This document shows, piece after piece, positions 54,201 to 60,200 of a DNA stretch of 64,000 nucleotides. The position numbers and the translations under genes were made by a program. The stretch spans positions 48,235,391 to 48,299,390 of the forward strand of contig NC_061796.1 in the NCBI RefSeq assembly GCF_021462225.1, given 5' to 3'. The notes below the pieces were generated by a model that was not told the origin of the DNA, ran no database searches, and saw only the letters and a program-made list of their open reading frames with translations. How positions within the stretch are numbered: the first letter of the stretch is position 1; each line of letters opens with the position of its first letter. This DNA is from Girardinichthys multiradiatus (lineage: Eukaryota; Chordata; Actinopteri; Cyprinodontiformes; Goodeidae).

Positions 54201-57200
54201 TCGCTTTGGTGGAGGTGCTGTCCGGACAGCCTGCTTGGTACGGCGGGGCATGCCGTGCAGGATTGTGTGCCACCGGCATGCTGGGGCACTTCCGGGGGTG
54301 GGGTTCCCAGTCTTTATCTTTGGTGGCCTTTCTCTGATGCTTTCTTCTGTCGCTCTAACCCCCGGCCTTGGCGTCGGTCTGTGGTCGCGGGTGGCTGGAG
54401 CGGTGAAGCGCATCTTGTACCTGGTGCGGGGGTTGTGTCTCTTGTCCAGACGGGACGTTCTTCTCCGTTCTTCTCCGGATACGCAATGAATTCCTGGCAG
54501 CAGTGGAAGATTGTGTGCCTGACAACAATGTCAGTCGAGGACGTGGAAGATTTGTACATAATTGGATTTCTGATAACAGGATTTCTGCTTTTTGGAGTTG
54601 GCGGTTACCTGGCTTATCGAAAGATTTGTAAAACATCGGCAGCTGTTCAAAGCACTCCAAAGCTGCCTGGGATGTTTGAAGGGATCTTTAGAGCTCTCAG
54701 CACTCAGACTGATATGTTAAGAGAGCAGAATCGCAAGATGGACGCGATCCTTGAACAGAATCGCAGGCTGGGTGCGTTTCCCGGACTCAAAGGTGATATG
54801 ATTTAATCTTGGAGAAAGTTGTTTGCTCAGGATCTATTGAAAGTACCAGAAACTTGGCTTTTTGGATTTGAAATTGAGAATGCCAGTAAGACTTTGAAGG
54901 CAGTCGGAAAATCACAGCCGGCCTGAACCAAAACATTTATTGTTTGTCTAATTCAGGCGCCCCGAGATGGCCTTCACAGACTTCTTATCAACACATTTCT
55001 CCTGGATGTTCTGTAAACACGACGCTCTGCCCCAGCAACCCCCTCATCTCTGGACTGAACTGTATGGACGTTTGATAAAACTTCCATCTCTTTTTCAAGG
55101 ACAATGGCACCTTTGTCAGTGTTTACCGTCTAATTCTTTGCACACATGATCATACTTAAATATTGGCACCCTCACAAGTCCACCATGCCCCTGCAAAATC
55201 TTTGCTTATGTGTGTTGCTTTCCTATGCTCCTTTTTTTTAACCTAAATGTGGATTTCATTTCTTCTCCTTTTCATTGATTTTTAGATTTACTAGTGAAAG
55301 GAAAATAATACCAGTTTCTTAAAAATTTTAACAAAAGCTGTTTTCACACCAGTGACTCAGCTTCCGTAGTTAGAACTCAGTGATTGCTTAAATTTCAATG
55401 GATGCAAATGACTGTTGTTATGGGACTACAACTGCATTATACCAGCGAACCCAAGGATCATTCTCTCTTAGCACAAGATGCTTTCCTCTACATAGAGGAC
55501 TTTATGATATAATTGCCTCTTTAGAAAGATTGGTTTAGAACCAGCTCTTACCAGTAAAACCCAAAGGATTATTAATGTTATCTGAATCATTGTAATGTTG
55601 GCCAGAGATTTTAGATTTCTCAGAAGGATTCATAGATTTTTAGATTTCTTAGAAGGATTGTAGTATCATTTGATTTGTTTTTCTGTGTCTGTATCTGTTT
55701 ATTTTCTTTGTGATTGCATTGTAATTGTATGTACAGCGCTTTGAGTGTCTCGTTACTGAAAAGCGCTAGATAAATAAACTTACCTTACCTTACTTTACCT
55801 TTTTGGATGTGGGTCACCGGCATTTGAATCAGCTGAGCCATAACGGTGGAGCTGGGCTGTTTGGTGTTTCTTCCTGTAATCCGACTTCCACGTAAAATAC
55901 TACGGTCAACAAAACATAAAAGTGAAACCAATAAATTGATGCAGTGACATCACAGTTCAGTGTTAATGTGTTTAAGAACCAAGGGTTGGTTTGAGGAACT
56001 GGGAATTAGGTCCAATTAGCTTTGAAGCTAACAGGAAACAACAGTTTTCTGTGTTCAAACAACCGGGTCACAATGCAGAGCAGAAATGAAAAACAAAATA
56101 GGATTTTAATGAAATAATGTTTTTAAATCGTTTGCTGAACCAGAAATCAATAACATGATGTACAATTGATTCTTACTGAAGAGTTAACTACCCATTACAG
56201 TGACTGATTGAATGGAATGATGGACCACCAAGATGGCGGTGAAAAACTTTATGGATTCACAATTTAGCGGACGCACGGTGGGCATGGCGACGTCTTATCT
56301 GGAATTAGCAGCTCAGCAAACAACAAAGAAAATATAGCAACCCACATGTACCTCTAAGTCCCATTAATACAAATAATAATGTGTGAATGAGCGCTGGCGG
56401 CGTGTCGGCTGATCGCAGCGCAAACTGAACGAGTTGCTCGTAAACGCAGCAGAACCAATGGTGGCTTCACATTAGCGGAGCTTTAGCAGCTGAGATAACA
56501 AACATGATTTAGCACGTTTATAAGGCAAAGGAGGGCATATTTAATGCAGGTTAGTGAGAGGAGATGAAGGGAAAACACCCATTAAATGGAAAATGATCAT
56601 GTTACCGGACTATCAATGTTTAAACAACTCACTGAAATGAAGTTTGTCGCAACCTTAAAGCATAAACCAGAACACATTTGTACCCCTGAGCTCAGTGGCT
56701 TGTTAGCACTCAAGCAGTTAAGCACCCCAAACAAAGCAAAACAGAATGAAATGAACAATATTTAACCCTATGCCCATTTTCTCTGCCCAGACGCAACCTC
56801 TTACTGTGACCCATTCTGATGGACAGGAGCGCACGTTGAGTTCAGCAGGTTCGAGGAACAGAGGAGACAGGATGGTTGCTCTCTGTCTAGCGACTGGAGC
56901 AAGCGTCTGCTTGGGTTTCTTCAGGGCAGTAGAAGAAAAAGTTGCTTCCAAAGTAGAGACAACCTGTCTCATTTTGGAGAATCTTTGGCTCAGATTCTTT
57001 CTGCAGAAGCTCAGACAGCTAGTCTTTTTTTCAGCAGCCATATGGTCACTGGATACACAAGAAGCAGCCTGTACTTTATTTTGGATCCACAGTTTCTTCC
57101 AAGACGCAGTCTTTTACTCCTGATGAAGATGTTCAGGCGCATGTTCTCCCCATTGAAGCCTGTGTAGAGGTGCTGGCAAAGAGAGAAAAATGCTCTATGA

Positions 57201-60200
57201 CATCATTGGGATTCCAGCTGTGACTCTACCCTCCTAGGAACTGTCATAAAAACAGGTTAATCCAGTGCATTCTCGGAGCCAGAGTTTTTACCAGCCTTTA
57301 GTTCTCTTTGTGTAGTTCAGTCTTTGTCTTCTCCATGGCTTATCCCAGAAAAAGATTCAAATTTAATTTATTTATCTGACCTTCTTACTGTTCCTGGTAG
57401 AAATGATTTCCCAGTCCCGTTTACTCTTTTCAATCTTGCAGCTGACCAGTCGCACAAACAACACAGCATCACCATATCACTCACTCGACATGCGAAGCCG
57501 GCCTACCCCTGCACCAGTCAGCTGATGCTGTGACTGCCTCACTGGGCGAGTCAGGACTGTAACACAGGCGGGTGGACTAACCCCCCTCGCTGCATCGATA
57601 ATTCAACAAACCACATGGAAACAGCTAAAAGGCGCCTTGAAGTGTTCTGTGAAAGGAACTTTTGTCCCACATTAAAGATCAGGGAGATTTCTGTGTCCCT
57701 CAGACTTTATCACCAATTAGATAAAGAGGTAATTTTATTATAAATGGGACAATATCTACGATGGCTGAATGGGTCTCCACATAAAAGGGGAAAAGATCCT
57801 ACATAACCCTGCTGGGTCAATCTGAAGCTGGTCTGATGCATTCATGCCAACTGGCCTTGATGCCCACACCTGTTGAAGATGTTTGGTGGCTGAGAGGGTA
57901 AGGCTCAGACATAGTGTTGGGGACATTGATTAATGCTAAAGAAACATGCCCAAAACAAACTAACCGTATCCTCCTGACAAACAGGACATTAAACACATCC
58001 AAACTGAGGAATCGGTCCAGATTGGATCTGCTGACTGGTCCAAGGATTAGTTCAGTTAGGGTCAAGTGAGAGGTGGTCGACCAACCAGCTACCAGAAATC
58101 CTAAAGATAGGACAGTTGGACGGAAAGTAGGACTTTTTTATAAAGACGTGACTTTTATCATTTAAACTGGGTGAACTGAAAAAGCAACCGAGGTCTAAGA
58201 AAAACTCGTCTATCTTCTCTAAGATAAGGGATCTCTAGTTCCTGGTGGTGAACCCAGATGTTGTTGTCTCCAGGGTGCTTGCTGATGCCGGACAGACTAA
58301 GGAGGAGACGTTTCAGGAGCAGACAGAGGGTCAGATTCAGACGGACCTGCTGGACATCATCCAGACTCCGGGCAGAGGAGACAGTCAGACACGGGAGCTG
58401 GGACTGGACCTGAAGGGTAGCAACACACAGCCCAGTCCAAACACATATTCAGTACAAAGACAGGACCAGCAGCTCATCAGTTCTGTGTTTTATTAAGTGC
58501 TGTATATCAGTTAGAGTCCTTCTTCTCGGCAGCAGACTCAAGATGTCCTCTGTGATTCACTTTATGCATGTCATCGTCTTGTGTGTTTAGCTGCACGTGT
58601 TCTCTGTGGAGCTGCAGTCTGTGTGTGTCTGTGTGTGTGTTCTGGTCAGTAAATGTGTGTGTTCTGCTTGCAGCTCGCTGTCAGCTGGATATTGATTTTG
58701 GTTTCCAGTGTACTGACTATGTCCAAGTGTGGTTCTTTGACAAAACCATCGCTGCATGCCTTCTCTTGGCGTGGCGGCAACGCCAACCGCTTTAGCACGG
58801 AACATGAATGTTTCCAGACATGTGGCGTCCAGAGTAAGTCCCAGTCTGACCCTTCACCGACCCACTCCAACCCTTGATCTGTCTCAGCTTTAATGTGTGT
58901 CTGTGTAACACCTTGAGCACTCTCTTGTCCAACAGTCAGATAACAGAAGCTACCGGTTTTGGTTCTGAGGTGGACGCATGTACCAAAACATAAACATCTT
59001 AAGTTCCTCAGCAGGTTCTGCAGCCAAACGTGTCACCAGTGACAGAAATGTTCTGTTTTATGGCTCGGCTATGAGGTACAATAAAAACTTTTAACAGTTT
59101 TGTCTGACTTTTGAAATCTATATCTATAAAATTTCAGTTTAGAGTCAATATTCTTCATTCTTCTTCTTCCCTGGAGTTTTCTCTGACCTGCTGGATATGA
59201 ACCTCTGGAACAGATCCTGACTGGTGGTGACCCATTCTTGCCTTCTTTGTCCAGTTTGTTGGCTTCTGTTTCTCTACCTGCTTTTTGAAAACTGACCACA
59301 GGTTCTCAGATGGGTTTCAGATCTGTGGAGTTTCCTGACCACATGTCCAACATTTTCATGTTCTCCAGATGTTCCAAACAATCAAAGGCAGATATTTTTA
59401 GAGAAAATAACTTTTTGCAGGATCTCAGTCTGTCTTGGATTTGCTGCCCTTCTTGTCTAAAAGTCTCCTCACCGTACTGTCAGATTCAGTCAAACCCACC
59501 TGCTGCTAATGTTCAGCAAGCTCTGCCCTGGTGGCAACATGACTCTGTAGTGCCCTCCTCAGGAAGAGATGGTTCTGATTTCTGGATCCTCCTGGATGTC
59601 TTGAAGCATCTTCTCTACAGCTGAACCTCTGAGCTTGAAGATCTCGTTCATCTGCAGTTCTCAGTTGCATGTGAGGCTGTTTCGATGCTCCTGTAGCTTT
59701 GCTTTGGAGGCAACCACTGATGACACCAGAACACATTGATCTCAGCTTATCTGCTCCTCTGGTATAGCATCAGTCTGCTGATCAGACTGTTGGACTGTTT
59801 CACAGTTTCACCTGAGCTGATCATGTGACTGTACTCACAGAAGGTTACATCATCAGATTGGGCTGAGATACAGAGAAAATGGGTTTAAACTCATTGAGCT
59901 GTAATGAATCAGCATCTGAAACAACATGACACACAGTGAAGCTGAAGTTTCTGAAACATTTGTGTGAGGGAGAGCTGAAAGCTTAGAGAAGATGGTAGAG
60001 GTTCAACAACCTGAGAAGAACATCAGCTGAAGTTTTCATGTCTCCACAGGAATCTTAATGTGAAGCTGCAATATTTCCTCCTTTCTGCTTCCACAAACAA
60101 GTCTGCATGAAGCTGAGCTCAGGCTGCCTCTCCTCTCTGTGGCATCTTCACAGCTTCAACATGACCAGCTTCTCTCTTCAATGTTTGCACAGCTCAGATG

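Noticed and set aside
56718..57123. Open frames on both strands near 56.7-57.1 kb as the missing linker exon
   Set aside because: The one plausible acceptor (CTGCCCAG before 56791) gives a stop in the required phase within about 10 codons.
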